64,000 bases of DNA from Paenibacillus chondroitinus NBRC 15376 (lineage in GTDB: Bacteria; Bacillota; Bacilli; Paenibacillales; NBRC-103111), in assembly GCF_004000765.1 (NCBI RefSeq), contig NZ_BILW01000036.1, positions 1 to 64,000 on the forward strand, written 5' to 3'. Shown one piece after another: positions 1-7,982 of this stretch (the first letter of the stretch is position 1; each line of letters starts with the position of its first letter). Position numbers and translations under genes: made by a program. The notes under the pieces were generated by a model that was not told the DNA's origin, ran no database searches, and saw only the letters and a list, made by a program, of their open reading frames with translations.

Positions 1-686
1 ATATCTAACGGACTCTGTTGCCGCGTAGTATTTGTCGACTCTGTCCGCAAGCAATACGTGCGGTACCTTTTGTGCCCACTATGCACAATCAAAAAGTCAC
101 GCTCTACTAAATCATGAAGGAGCCGCCGCGCATGGCGATCGGTGACTCGTAAATGGTCTGCTAATTCCATTGCTGTAAACGGGCGCAAAAGGCGACGAGA
201 AAAGCGGACAACTTCTGCTTCAAGAAATGTTAACTCAGACGCCACCTCTGTCGAGAGAAAAATACCAATGAAGGAAAGGACGAGTTGTCGACACCGCCAA
301 GGTTCATCTTTGATAGAAAGGTACGCGACAGGCAGAAATATCCAACGATCAAGCGCCATCAAACTATGCCGCCAACATAAATCCTTGAATCGATTGACAT
401 CCAGATCTCTGGCATGAGAACCATAACCTTGAATTTCAATAGCGCCCTTCATGCCGCCTGGCCTGTAAGCCAGATCCACATAGCGATAGCCACTGTTAAA
501 ATCACGCACCTCCCATTCAGGATAAAGGTGGTCAAAATTCCCCACGGTCGGATACCAAATGTTTCGGAGAAATTCCACCGTCCCATGACCTAGCCCATTT
601 TCAAGCAATCCACACCTTCTCTGATTAGTTTCCTGTTTGATATTCATTTGCAGCCATTCCTCATATTTCTGATCAAAGCTTTGCAC
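1..686 (-). CDS. Winged-helix protein with nuclease-like (DUF559/Vsr-like) domain, 3' end missing
   Basis: This reading frame stays open from a GTG at 686 to the left edge, so about 228 N-terminal residues are visible and the C-terminus is lost. GTG at 686 is chosen because AAAGGAG lies about nine bases upstream. Roughly residues 70-100 carry an Asp followed by IEIQGYG and a nearby His-Ala-Arg-Asp, which resembles the E-I-D-G-x-x-H core of DUF559/Vsr-like PD-(D/E)XK domains. The last third looks like a helix-turn-helix (MELADHLRVTDRHARRLL), suggesting DNA binding. A regulator with a degenerate nuclease fold is my inference. The visible 3' end reads into a short repeat at 5-27. Confidence 0.6.
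   Translation of the reverse strand, partial: MQSFDQKYEEWLQMNIKQETNQRRCGLLENGLGHGTVEFLRNIWYPTVGNFDHLYPEWEVRDFNSGYRYVDLAYRPGGMKGAIEIQGYGSHARDLDVNRFKDLCWRHSLMALDRWIFLPVAYLSIKDEPWRCRQLVLSFIGIFLSTEVASELTFLEAEVVRFSRRLLRPFTAMELADHLRVTDRHARRLLHDLVERDFLIVHSGHKRYRTYCLRTESTNTTRQQSPLD
5..27 (+). repeat. CTAACGGAC...GCCGC short dispersed repeat, copy 1
   Basis: CTAACGGAC at 5-13 is followed seven bases later by GCCGCG. The same architecture occurs four more times at 46346-46531. This copy overlaps the 3' coding end of the leftmost gene. Confidence 0.55.
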
Positions 687-720
687 ACGGTCCCACTCCT
701 TTTTTGGACAAAATAAACAC

Positions 721-754
721 AAAAAGCCGCCCCGATACAATGTATCGAAGCGGC
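721..754 (-). terminator. Hairpin with U-tract between the 62-residue gene and the winged-helix gene
   Basis: GCCGC (726-730) pairs with GCGGC (750-754), and CGATACA (733-739) with TGTATCG (741-747). On the minus strand the hairpin is followed by five U residues. It lies only about 35 bases before the GTG at 686, so it could either end transcription from the 62-residue gene or act as an attenuator for the winged-helix gene. Confidence 0.65.
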
Positions 755-795
755 GTGTTCTTCACGACCGAATATAGTAAGTGTAACGTGAAATA

Positions 796-842
796 AAGAG
801 ACTGTCCATCTGATCATTTCTGACCTTTCCAGACAGTCTCTT
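796..842. terminator. Hairpin terminator after the 62-residue gene
   Basis: AAGAGACTGTC (796-806) is perfectly complementary to GACAGTCTCTT (832-842). On the minus strand it starts 13 bases past the stop of the small gene and runs into a T-rich stretch. Confidence 0.7.
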
Positions 843-855
843 CCAACTTTTTTAA

Positions 856-1044
856 TTAAGGGATGTGGATAACGGAGATTCTATCTACTGGGAAAAAGAA
901 TACAGTATTATTACTTGCAAGAACAACGTTACCATTTTCAATACCTAGGAATCTACCTGTGTGGTTCGGAGTAGTACCTGCATGGATTGTGATGACTGTA
1001 CCAAGGCTGATGCGAGACAATGTAGCATATACGGAGCAACTCAT
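856..1044 (-). CDS. Small beta-rich protein, DUF2642/Sm-like, possibly spore related
   Basis: The gene encodes 62 residues and has an excellent AAAGGAGG eight bases before ATG. Alternating hydrophobic strands with GRFLGIENGNVVLA and a following FFFPVDRISVIHI segment suggest a small Sm/SH3-like beta barrel of the kind grouped as DUF2642 in spore formers. No catalytic motif is visible. It is flanked by two hairpins downstream and about 215 bases without a gene upstream, so it is probably monocistronic. The family assignment is by general resemblance only. Another protein of similar shape is encoded at 53036-53284. Confidence 0.6.
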   Translation of the reverse strand: MSCSVYATLSRISLGTVITIHAGTTPNHTGRFLGIENGNVVLASNNTVFFFPVDRISVIHIP

Positions 1045-1202
1045 CGTTTTCTCCTCCTTTCAATCTTTATAGTACATAGTATTCTAGTGACCTTTTTTGG
1101 TATAGACGAATGATGGAAGATATTCGTATATTTCGTATTTTTGTAGATTATGCGTTTCTATTCTTTCATTATTGGTTTGGATGAGACGAGCCTGCGCAAA
1201 CC

Positions 1203-1244
1203 AAAAAAGCCTTCCTCTCACAACACTCGTTGAGAGAGAAAGGC
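1203..1244 (-). terminator. Terminator of the DGQHR gene pair
   Basis: GCCTTCCTCTCA (209-220 of this kilobase) pairs imperfectly with TGAGAGAGAAAGGC (1231-1244). On the minus strand the stem is followed by six U residues (plus-strand A 1203-1208). It lies 16 bases beyond the stop at 1260. Confidence 0.8.
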
Positions 1245-1259
1245 ACTGGGTCAAGCCTA

Positions 1260-2438
1260 TTATGCTGTTGACTCTTCTTCTTCTGACGCATTCGCTGCTT
1301 CTGTGCCTTCGAGGAAAAATTGTACGAGTTTCACATGCTTTTTCAATGATTTTTCGTGAATCAGGTTGATTTTGCCATTATCCAATGCGCCGAAGACATA
1401 AATCAATTCCTCATTCTCATGGGACCAATCAAATCCTTCTAGAATTTGCAAGCAATCTGTCCATTCCTCGTTATATTGCCCGTTCGGGAATAAGAAACGG
1501 TTTGAATAGAGCGCGATGCTCTCTTGGATCACCCGATTTGCTGATGTATATTGCGCAAGACCCGGTTGCTCCGGCATCATCGGCAATAACGTATTGAAGA
1601 ACTGGTGCAGGATCTCCACATACGTCGAAGGATCATGGCGGATCTTGCGTTGTAGCTCATAAGACGGCTGCATTCTGCCCGAAAACAACATGGTTGCTGT
1701 CGCATATAACCAGCTGAAGCATGTGAAATTACGGTTAAACGACGTCAAATTGCTGCGTCGCTCTACGCCAACAGCTTTGAGATATACGTTATGATCAACA
1801 ACCTGCTGAATAACGAGATTAAGCGGATCAATGGAATCGAAAGAGTGACCGAGCTCTTTGCTCACCAGCTGGACTTTGGAGTTGATGTCGCCAAATAGCT
1901 GCTGCTCTTCTTCCTCCGTTAAGCCAATGTAGATTTGCACGGCAAGCTGTGTCTCCATCAAATCAAGGCGTCTGCTCTCAAGTTGATTGATCGTGCCTTC
2001 CGTTTCTTCCACTTCTTGCTTAATATCAGCATCTTCAGGCATCTTACGCTGTTTAATTTTCAGAAGCACCAGCTTCTTCTCGTAGCGTCGAACTTCCTTC
2101 TGCATTTGCTCATTCACATAACCAAGCGCCAGGATCCGATGCTGGCCGTCCAAAATAGAAAGCTTCGAACCATGCTTCAGCAAAAATTCTTTCTCACCTT
2201 TGGACAGTTGATTCACTTCACGCAGTGAAAGCGTAACCGGGCCGAAAAAGACATGATCCAGTTCGCGTTCTTGCAGATACGTGGAGATTTTACGTCTTTG
2301 CATATTACTTAGCTTCCGCTGTACCATAGGGTCGATCATCGTATAATTGAGCAAATCCTGAACGCGCAAGGCTACGGTTGAAAGCCCGAATTTCTCGCAA
2401 AACGGATGAATTGTCATTTTGAGGCGTAATCCTTCCAT
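1260..2438 (-). CDS. DGQHR-domain protein, DndB-like (second of pair)
   Basis: The protein has 392 residues with the hallmark DGQHR motif at 97-101, a charged coiled-coil stretch at about 110-160, and the second conserved block LFGDINSK near 182. This is the DndB/DGQHR family, whose founder represses the dnd genes of DNA phosphorothioation. No dndA, C, D or E gene is in the window, so the role here is unknown. The ATG at 2438 overlaps the stop of the preceding gene by one base (TAATG) and has GGAGG ten bases upstream, so translation is probably coupled. A terminator follows at 1203-1244. Confidence 0.8.
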   Translation of the reverse strand: MEGLRLKMTIHPFCEKFGLSTVALRVQDLLNYTMIDPMVQRKLSNMQRRKISTYLQERELDHVFFGPVTLSLREVNQLSKGEKEFLLKHGSKLSILDGQHRILALGYVNEQMQKEVRRYEKKLVLLKIKQRKMPEDADIKQEVEETEGTINQLESRRLDLMETQLAVQIYIGLTEEEEQQLFGDINSKVQLVSKELGHSFDSIDPLNLVIQQVVDHNVYLKAVGVERRSNLTSFNRNFTCFSWLYATATMLFSGRMQPSYELQRKIRHDPSTYVEILHQFFNTLLPMMPEQPGLAQYTSANRVIQESIALYSNRFLFPNGQYNEEWTDCLQILEGFDWSHENEELIYVFGALDNGKINLIHEKSLKKHVKLVQFFLEGTEAANASEEEESTA

Positions 2439-3574
2439 TAGCTCACATCCTCCTTATCGCTGATTAGGAAAGCATTCTGCTCTGTATAGAAATTTTTGAT
2501 GAAATTATAAGCTTTCATGATCCGGGTACGTCTAGGTAAACGATCCTTCTCGTCTCCCGCGTAGATCCCGTTCCAATTCACATGAGGAAGTATTTTCAAA
2601 GCATGCTCAAGCGCATAACGATTGAATTTGCCTGTTTTCGTAGCTTCTTCATGGATGAACAAAGCAAGCGCAATTTGGATATTTTCCGTCCAAACGATTT
2701 CACCTTTGGCCGGCGCATCCAAATAATTCAGCAAGCCGTTAAAGTAGGTACCCGCTAAAGAGACCAGATCTTGAAGATCTTTGTCCTCATATTGGTAACC
2801 GTTATTCCGAGCCGCCGATTTCATTCTGCCTTCGAACAAGGCAACCAAAATTTCAATCAGCAAGTGATACGAGAACAAATACTCAGGCGATTTGCCGCGT
2901 TCAGAGAACATGTCAACGGTCAGCTTTTGCATAGCTGGGGCTTTGGAAGCAAGCTCCGTTGCAGCAACATGGTAAAATCTGCGTTGATCCCGAAGCACAG
3001 CCAAGTTGCCGCCAAGCTTGCGAGGAAGTTTGTTGATGTCGGAGAACAATTGGCGTTCTTGACGGGCGTTAATGTCCAAATAGGTCATTGTGGAAATCGG
3101 GAACGCATACAAACGGCGAAGCTTCTCTGTGATCTCTTCCATCTTTTCGTATTCCCGACGGTCTTTGGCGCGTGCCATCTGGCTTTGCAACGTTTCCATA
3201 ATGCGTTGGAAAGCTGCCAGCCTATGCTGGCCATCGACCACATACAACTTCTCAATCGGTTGCAAACGAAGCGCTTGTTGTTCATCGTCATATTGACCCG
3301 CGCCTCTTGCTGAGAAAATAATGCCCGGGAAATAGATCGGTTGGCGATTTTCCAAGTACAGATTAACATAATCAATTAATTTAGAAAGATTGCGCGGAAT
3401 AATCGCACGCTGAACTTCTAAATCAACTTCATAGAGTGAAAATAATTTGCTCATAGGTAATGTTGCTGCAATTGTCGCTTGCCCAAACGTCTGTCCCAAG
3501 ACTCCAGGAATTTCTACATACGATGAAGGCTTCTGCTCAGCTAAGAGCTCTGATAATGAGGAAATGGCGTCCAT
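2438..3574 (-). CDS. DGQHR-domain protein, DndB-like (first of pair)
   Basis: The protein has 378 residues with DGQHR at 114-118 and LFSDINKLPRK near 185, the same two signature blocks as its downstream neighbour. The two proteins differ in length and N-terminus, so they look like old paralogues. AAGGGG precedes the ATG at 3574 at normal spacing. The gene starts a two-gene operon ending in the terminator at 1203-1244. DndB relatives carry a ParB/Srx-like fold, but no enzyme activity can be read from this sequence. Confidence 0.8.
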   Translation of the reverse strand: MDAISSLSELLAEQKPSSYVEIPGVLGQTFGQATIAATLPMSKLFSLYEVDLEVQRAIIPRNLSKLIDYVNLYLENRQPIYFPGIIFSARGAGQYDDEQQALRLQPIEKLYVVDGQHRLAAFQRIMETLQSQMARAKDRREYEKMEEITEKLRRLYAFPISTMTYLDINARQERQLFSDINKLPRKLGGNLAVLRDQRRFYHVAATELASKAPAMQKLTVDMFSERGKSPEYLFSYHLLIEILVALFEGRMKSAARNNGYQYEDKDLQDLVSLAGTYFNGLLNYLDAPAKGEIVWTENIQIALALFIHEEATKTGKFNRYALEHALKILPHVNWNGIYAGDEKDRLPRRTRIMKAYNFIKNFYTEQNAFLISDKEDVS

Positions 3575-3667
3575 ATGCTTACCCCTTTCAACTATTAAGG
3601 TTTAATCTTCTTGTGCAAAAAAATCATATATCTCTCATTCTCCTATTTTTACCAAAACCTCTAATTT

Positions 3668-4843
3668 TCATTCTACGGTTCGAAGCCAATCGCCTATGCG
3701 TCTTGCCGCCTCAAGTAATCTGGCTTCATCCTGCACCAAAGCAATTCGTACAAAGCCTTCTCCTTCTGCTCCGAAAGCGTCTCCAGGTATAACAACGACA
3801 CCGGCACGGAACAGCATTTCCCGGGAAATTTGTCGAGATGTCCATCCTTTTGGAATGGGTGCCCAGATAAACATGGTTGCCTTGGGTGGCGGTATCCTCC
3901 AACCGGCATCTGCTAAAGCCGAAATAAACACATTTCGCCTTCTTTCATAAACGCCGGCAACGGAATGATCGTGTTCCATATCTTCTTCTAATGCTGCAAT
4001 TCCGGCCGCTTGGATGGCTCCGAATACGCCATAATCGATATTCGATTTGAGCGTTCGCAGCGCTTTTACCGCAGCCGCATTTCCAGTTAGGAACGCGATC
4101 CGACAACCTGCCATATTAAAGCTTTTGGACAGTGAATGAAACTCGACAGCAACCTCCTTAGCGCCCTCGATCTCTAAAATGCTGATCGGTTTAAAGCCGT
4201 CAAAAGCCATTTCAGAGTAGGCTAGATCGTGTACGACAAGCAATTCATGCTTTTTGGCATAAGCTATCAAATGCTCAAAAAAAGCACGATCTGCAACAGC
4301 AGACAACGGATTGCTCGGATAGTTTAACAGGATGAATTTCGCTTTGGCAGCCACGTCTACTGGGATGTCATCTAATTGGGGCAAAAAATCATTTGCAGCG
4401 CGCAGGGGAAGCAAGTAAGGCTCAACTCCCGCTAGCACGAGACTTGCCGAATATATGGGGTAACCTGGATCGGGAACAATAGCAATGTCCCCAGGATCAC
4501 AGAGTGAAAGCGCCAAATGAGCAAGACCATCTTGAGAACCCATTAACGTCAAAATTTCATTATCGGGATTAAGCTCTACACCGAATCGGAACTGGTACCA
4601 TCTGGCTACCGCTTCACGAAAAGCCAAACTTCCTTCCGATGTTGGATATCCATAGTGTGCCGGGTTGCGCACGGCCTCTGTAATGGCTTCAATAATGCGT
4701 TCAGACGGCGGTAGGTCAGGACTTCCTATACCTAAATCTATGACGTCTACCCCTTGGTTCATAACCTCTCTCTTCCAATCCGCCACTTCCGAAAAAATAG
4801 CCGATCCTAGCTGGCTAAGCCGTTTTGATCCCATAAATGTCAT
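3668..4843 (-). CDS. Class I/II PLP aminotransferase (DapL/PatA-like)
   Basis: This 391-residue fold-type I aminotransferase has a substrate-side motif DLGIGSPDLPP near 36, NYPSNP near 174, and the PLP lysine in HSLSKSF (K240). The best resemblance is to the LL-diaminopimelate or alanine aminotransferase-like group; the true substrate cannot be told. The start ATG at 4843 has GAGG nine bases upstream. It stands between the protease gene and the DGQHR operon, all on the minus strand, with no clear terminator on its downstream side. Confidence 0.8.
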   Translation of the reverse strand: MTFMGSKRLSQLGSAIFSEVADWKREVMNQGVDVIDLGIGSPDLPPSERIIEAITEAVRNPAHYGYPTSEGSLAFREAVARWYQFRFGVELNPDNEILTLMGSQDGLAHLALSLCDPGDIAIVPDPGYPIYSASLVLAGVEPYLLPLRAANDFLPQLDDIPVDVAAKAKFILLNYPSNPLSAVADRAFFEHLIAYAKKHELLVVHDLAYSEMAFDGFKPISILEIEGAKEVAVEFHSLSKSFNMAGCRIAFLTGNAAAVKALRTLKSNIDYGVFGAIQAAGIAALEEDMEHDHSVAGVYERRRNVFISALADAGWRIPPPKATMFIWAPIPKGWTSRQISREMLFRAGVVVIPGDAFGAEGEGFVRIALVQDEARLLEAARRIGDWLRTVE

Positions 4844-4875
4844 GATAGTTTTCCTCGTTATGTTGTATTAAACAG

Positions 4876-5979
4876 TCAATCCATAATTCCTGCTTGATGA
4901 ACCAGTCTGATCATATAAAGTAAAAATAAAATGAGCCCGAAATAAGCTGCTCCGAATTTCCAACGGGTTTTGGCCGGAACCTCATAGTATCGCTCCTGAT
5001 TGCCCAAAGGTGTAAAATCGACCTGTACCTGCAGACCTAGATAAAATCCGCTTTCTTTCTGCAAACGGTCTACTTTGACAAGCTGTACTCTTCGAATCAA
5101 GGCTTGCTGAGGCAAGTAGGCTTGTCCTTCAAAACCGATTCCTTGCCAGTACATAACAATCGTTTGCCTGCCGTCACCTACGCCCTGTAAATCCGAATAT
5201 GTTGTAAAATCCAAATCGCGGGTGTGATTCTCGCCTGGGATCATATACCCTTGTTGAAGTAAATGGTTGGCAGCAAATTCAAAACGGGTAGCAACGGAAA
5301 CTAACTGCTCTTTATGTCTGTATTTCACGTATTTCTTATACAAATCCCAGGCAAACATCGCCCAGATCGCAAAGAAAATAAGCTGATTAACATAATGGTC
5401 CAGATAAAAAATAAAGACTAAACCGCCAATTAAACCGACAATCCATAACCAACGGGTGACAGCCGTTGCAATTCGACCGCCATCCAATGGATGAATCGGC
5501 AATAAATTAATTAAATTCAGGTAAAACGCAGCATAAGCGACCGAAACAATAACAGGGGAATCCACATACATGCCTAGTGCAAATGCAGCAACGCCGCCTA
5601 CCGTCCCGAGAATAGGCCCTCCGATACCGATAAAAGCTTCTGTTGCTGCATCAGACGGATTTTTTTTCATTGTTATCAATGCGCCTAGAAAAGGGATAAA
5701 AACAGGCGCCGAGACAGGAAGCCCTTTTAACTTTGCCGCTAAAACATGACCAAGTTCATGAATCAGAATCATGACTACTATGCCAATAGCAAAAGGAAGC
5801 GGTGCGAGATAAGCGTATGCCCAAATCGTAATAAACATCGAAATGACGGCCCCGCCGACCTTGCCGAATTTCAAGGCTGCCAAAAGCAGCTTTCCTTGCG
5901 ATAGCAAAACCGCGAGGAAACCGCCTATGGCTAGCGGTGATTTTTTGCGTGGTGGTTTCTGTTTCTCATCCAACCTCAC
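4876..5979 (-). CDS. Site-2-type (M50) membrane metalloprotease
   Basis: This polytopic membrane protein has the zinc site HELGH at about residues 74-78 and the second ligand motif NLLPIHPLDGGR near 170, both diagnostic of the M50/SpoIVFB/YdiL-type site-2 protease family. A longer ATG start at 6045 would overlap the upstream gene by 65 bases. GTG at 5979 or TTG at 5973 sits directly after its stop and uses AGGGGGTGAGG as ribosome site, so I prefer these. The C-terminal half (after about 220) is soluble and beta-rich, followed by a final transmembrane segment. The substrate is unknown. Confidence 0.8.
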   Translation of the reverse strand: MRLDEKQKPPRKKSPLAIGGFLAVLLSQGKLLLAALKFGKVGGAVISMFITIWAYAYLAPLPFAIGIVVMILIHELGHVLAAKLKGLPVSAPVFIPFLGALITMKKNPSDAATEAFIGIGGPILGTVGGVAAFALGMYVDSPVIVSVAYAAFYLNLINLLPIHPLDGGRIATAVTRWLWIVGLIGGLVFIFYLDHYVNQLIFFAIWAMFAWDLYKKYVKYRHKEQLVSVATRFEFAANHLLQQGYMIPGENHTRDLDFTTYSDLQGVGDGRQTIVMYWQGIGFEGQAYLPQQALIRRVQLVKVDRLQKESGFYLGLQVQVDFTPLGNQERYYEVPAKTRWKFGAAYFGLILFLLYMIRLVHQAGIMD

Positions 5980-5980
5980 C

Positions 5981-6346
5981 TCACCCCCTTGCCCATGCTT
6001 CCTCAAATTCAGCTTCTTTAAAGCCAACCGTGACTTTCGCACCATCTGTTACAATAGGACGTTTGATCAGTCTGCCGTTTGAAGCTAACAGTTCCAACAT
6101 TTGCTCATTCGTCATGCCCGGGAGCTTATCTTTCAAATTCATTTCTTTGTACACTTCACCAGAGGTGTTAAAAAACTTCTTGATGCCAAGCCCGCTGTCG
6201 CTTAACAGCTTGGCCAACTCGCCAGCAGAAGGCGGCGTCTCGAATAACGGAACGTTCTCCGTGATTTCGACGTCATGCGCTTTTAGCCATTTCAGGGCTG
6301 CTCGGCATGTGCCGCATTTATCATAGCTAAATACTTTTACTCTCAT
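5981..6346 (-). CDS. yusI: ArsC/Spx-family thioredoxin-fold protein (YusI-like)
   Basis: The protein has 121 residues with an N-terminal CGTC at 12-15, then KKFFNTSGEVYKEMNLK and LIKRPIVTDG, the signature of the ArsC-related YusI/YffB group. The true arsenate-reductase triad is not evident, so arsenate reduction is not claimed. ATG at 6346 has AAGGAG ten bases upstream. Its stop lies next to the start of the M50 protease gene, so the two are probably co-transcribed. Confidence 0.8.
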   Translation of the reverse strand: MRVKVFSYDKCGTCRAALKWLKAHDVEITENVPLFETPPSAGELAKLLSDSGLGIKKFFNTSGEVYKEMNLKDKLPGMTNEQMLELLASNGRLIKRPIVTDGAKVTVGFKEAEFEEAWARG

Positions 6347-6436
6347 GATGTAAGGACTCCTTTATGTATGTGGGAAGCTAATTCATAATTACTTAAAATT
6401 TTGGGCTAATTTAATTCGAAAGTCAAGTTATTCCAA

Positions 6437-6470
6437 ACAAAAACCATCCTAAAATTTGGATGGTTTTTGT
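6437..6470. terminator. Terminator of the cobalamin operon
   Basis: ACAAAAACCATCC (6437-6449) is fully complementary to GGATGGTTTTTGT (6458-6470). It lies five bases beyond the rluA-type stop at 6475 and carries A/T tracts on both sides, so it can act in both directions. Confidence 0.8.
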
Positions 6471-6474
6471 AAAA

Positions 6475-7416
6475 CTAGTTATTTTTTTGTAGCCACGCTT
6501 GTAAACCGGCTAAATCTGCAGGAAGCGGAGCGTTAAATTCTGCCCATTCCCTTGTCCCAGGATGAACAAAGCCGAGCCTGAAAGCATGCAGCGCCTGCCG
6601 ATTCAGCCGCTTGCCAGCCTCTTCAGCCGCCGGACTCGTCTCAAACTCGGGCAATGTGTACATTTTATCCCCGATTAGCGGGTGACCTAAATGCCGCATA
6701 TGTACGCGAATTTGGTGCGTTCTCCCGGTCTCGAGCCAAATACGAACTAAAGCAGCCTGAGCATATTGCTCCACGACTTCATAATGGGTGACAGCCGAAT
6801 AACCCTCCGGAGTGACGATACGGACATGCGGTTGTTCCGGATCGCGGTCGATAGGCTCGTTAATCGTGCCTTTCGTTTCCTCAAAACGTCCCCAAACAAA
6901 GGTCAAGTATTCCTTTTTCACCTGATGCTGTATCATCTGCTCGGATATTTGCTGGTGCACATATGGCGTCTTGGCGATTGCCAATACACCGGATGTTTCT
7001 TGATCCAGCCGATGCACAGGGCGGAAACGGCATATGATGCCAGCCTGCTGCCAGTGATACACGACACCGTTAGCGATCGTATTCACGTAGTGTCCATGTG
7101 TGGGATGCACGATAATTCCGGCGTCTTTGGCCAAGATCAGCAGATGCTCATCTTCATGAAGAATATGCAGAGGAAGGTCTTGCGGCAAAATATCCTCGGA
7201 CGTTTCCTCCTCCATACGGATCTCTACACGGTCTCCTGCTTTCACCTTGATATTAATGTACTGCCTGACGCCATTCACAGTAATGCCTTGTTCCGTCAAT
7301 TTAATGCGGGACAGCAGCTTGCGCGAGACCATCAATCTTTTTTGCAGCACCGTCTTCAGTATAAAACCTTCTTCCTCAGGCGGCACCATATATACTAGCG
7401 GTTCATAATAGCTCAT
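6475..7416 (-). CDS. RluA-family RNA pseudouridine synthase
   Basis: The protein has 313 residues. An S4-like RNA-binding N-terminus (about 15-75) is followed by the pseudouridine synthase domain with the catalytic motif HRLDQETSG (Asp138) and GRTHQIRVHM near 230. This is the RluA/RluD family that modifies uridines in rRNA or tRNA; the target base cannot be predicted. Its ATG overlaps the stop of the upstream pduO gene by four bases (ATGA). It is therefore the last, translationally coupled gene of the B12-riboswitch operon, an unusual place for it. Confidence 0.88.
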   Translation of the reverse strand: MSYYEPLVYMVPPEEEGFILKTVLQKRLMVSRKLLSRIKLTEQGITVNGVRQYINIKVKAGDRVEIRMEEETSEDILPQDLPLHILHEDEHLLILAKDAGIIVHPTHGHYVNTIANGVVYHWQQAGIICRFRPVHRLDQETSGVLAIAKTPYVHQQISEQMIQHQVKKEYLTFVWGRFEETKGTINEPIDRDPEQPHVRIVTPEGYSAVTHYEVVEQYAQAALVRIWLETGRTHQIRVHMRHLGHPLIGDKMYTLPEFETSPAAEEAGKRLNRQALHAFRLGFVHPGTREWAEFNAPLPADLAGLQAWLQKNN

Positions 7417-7982
7417 GATTTACGTCTAAACACCTCGGCGCTGCGTACATACTCCACATCTGCAATCCCCTCGCGGTGATTCGCTGTGCGGGCAATCGTA
7501 AAGAACAAATCGGACAGCCGGTTCAAGTATCTGCGTACTTCCGGATTAATTTCCTGTGTGCGTGCGAGGGTGACAACCCTGCGTTCCGCTCTGCGGCAAA
7601 CCGTGCGGCATACATGCAGCGTAGAGGATACGCTTCCACCGCCAGGTAAGATAAAGCGTGTAATATCCGGCGTTTCCGCATCGTATTTATCGATCCACGC
7701 CTCTAGCGCATCCACCATTGCTGCAGTAACTTTGTATGGACGCAGTTCCTGCTTTAAGAGCGCAAGATCCGACCCGCAGTCGAACAGCTCATGCTGCACC
7801 TGGAGCAAATCCGGCAGGAGATCCGGATATTTGGCCGGGTCCATAAAGCTCATGGCCTGGCCCACATAACAATTCAATTCATCCGTCGTGCCGTATGCTT
7901 CAACACGAGCATCGTCTTTATCCACACGACCGCCAATTACGCCTGTCTGTCCGGCATCCCCGGTGCGAGTATAAATTTTCAT
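7413..7982 (-). CDS. pduO: ATP:cob(I)alamin adenosyltransferase, PduO type
   Basis: This 189-residue enzyme transfers the adenosyl group from ATP to reduced corrinoid cobalt. The N-terminal MKIYTRTGDAGQTG phosphate-binding motif and the RAERRVVTLAR helix are typical of PduO/YvqK. ATG at 7982 overlaps the cobQ stop by four bases (ATGA) and has GGAGG ten bases upstream, so it is preferred over an in-frame codon at 8006. It supplies the adenosylation step of the operon. Confidence 0.9.
   Translation of the reverse strand: MKIYTRTGDAGQTGVIGGRVDKDDARVEAYGTTDELNCYVGQAMSFMDPAKYPDLLPDLLQVQHELFDCGSDLALLKQELRPYKVTAAMVDALEAWIDKYDAETPDITRFILPGGGSVSSTLHVCRTVCRRAERRVVTLARTQEINPEVRRYLNRLSDLFFTIARTANHREGIADVEYVRSAEVFRRKS

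Noticed and set aside
142..417. Plus-strand open frame of 91 codons at the left edge
   Set aside because: It is antisense to the open minus-strand winged-helix gene, rich in Arg and Ser and without a ribosome site.
1260..3574. Complete DNA phosphorothioation (dnd) system
   Set aside because: Only DndB-like proteins are present; cysteine desulfurase, DndC, DndD, DndE and Dpt restriction genes are missing in the window.
5981..6346. True arsenate reductase
   Set aside because: The protein matches the YusI/YffB branch of the ArsC fold, and no ars transporter or regulator gene is near.
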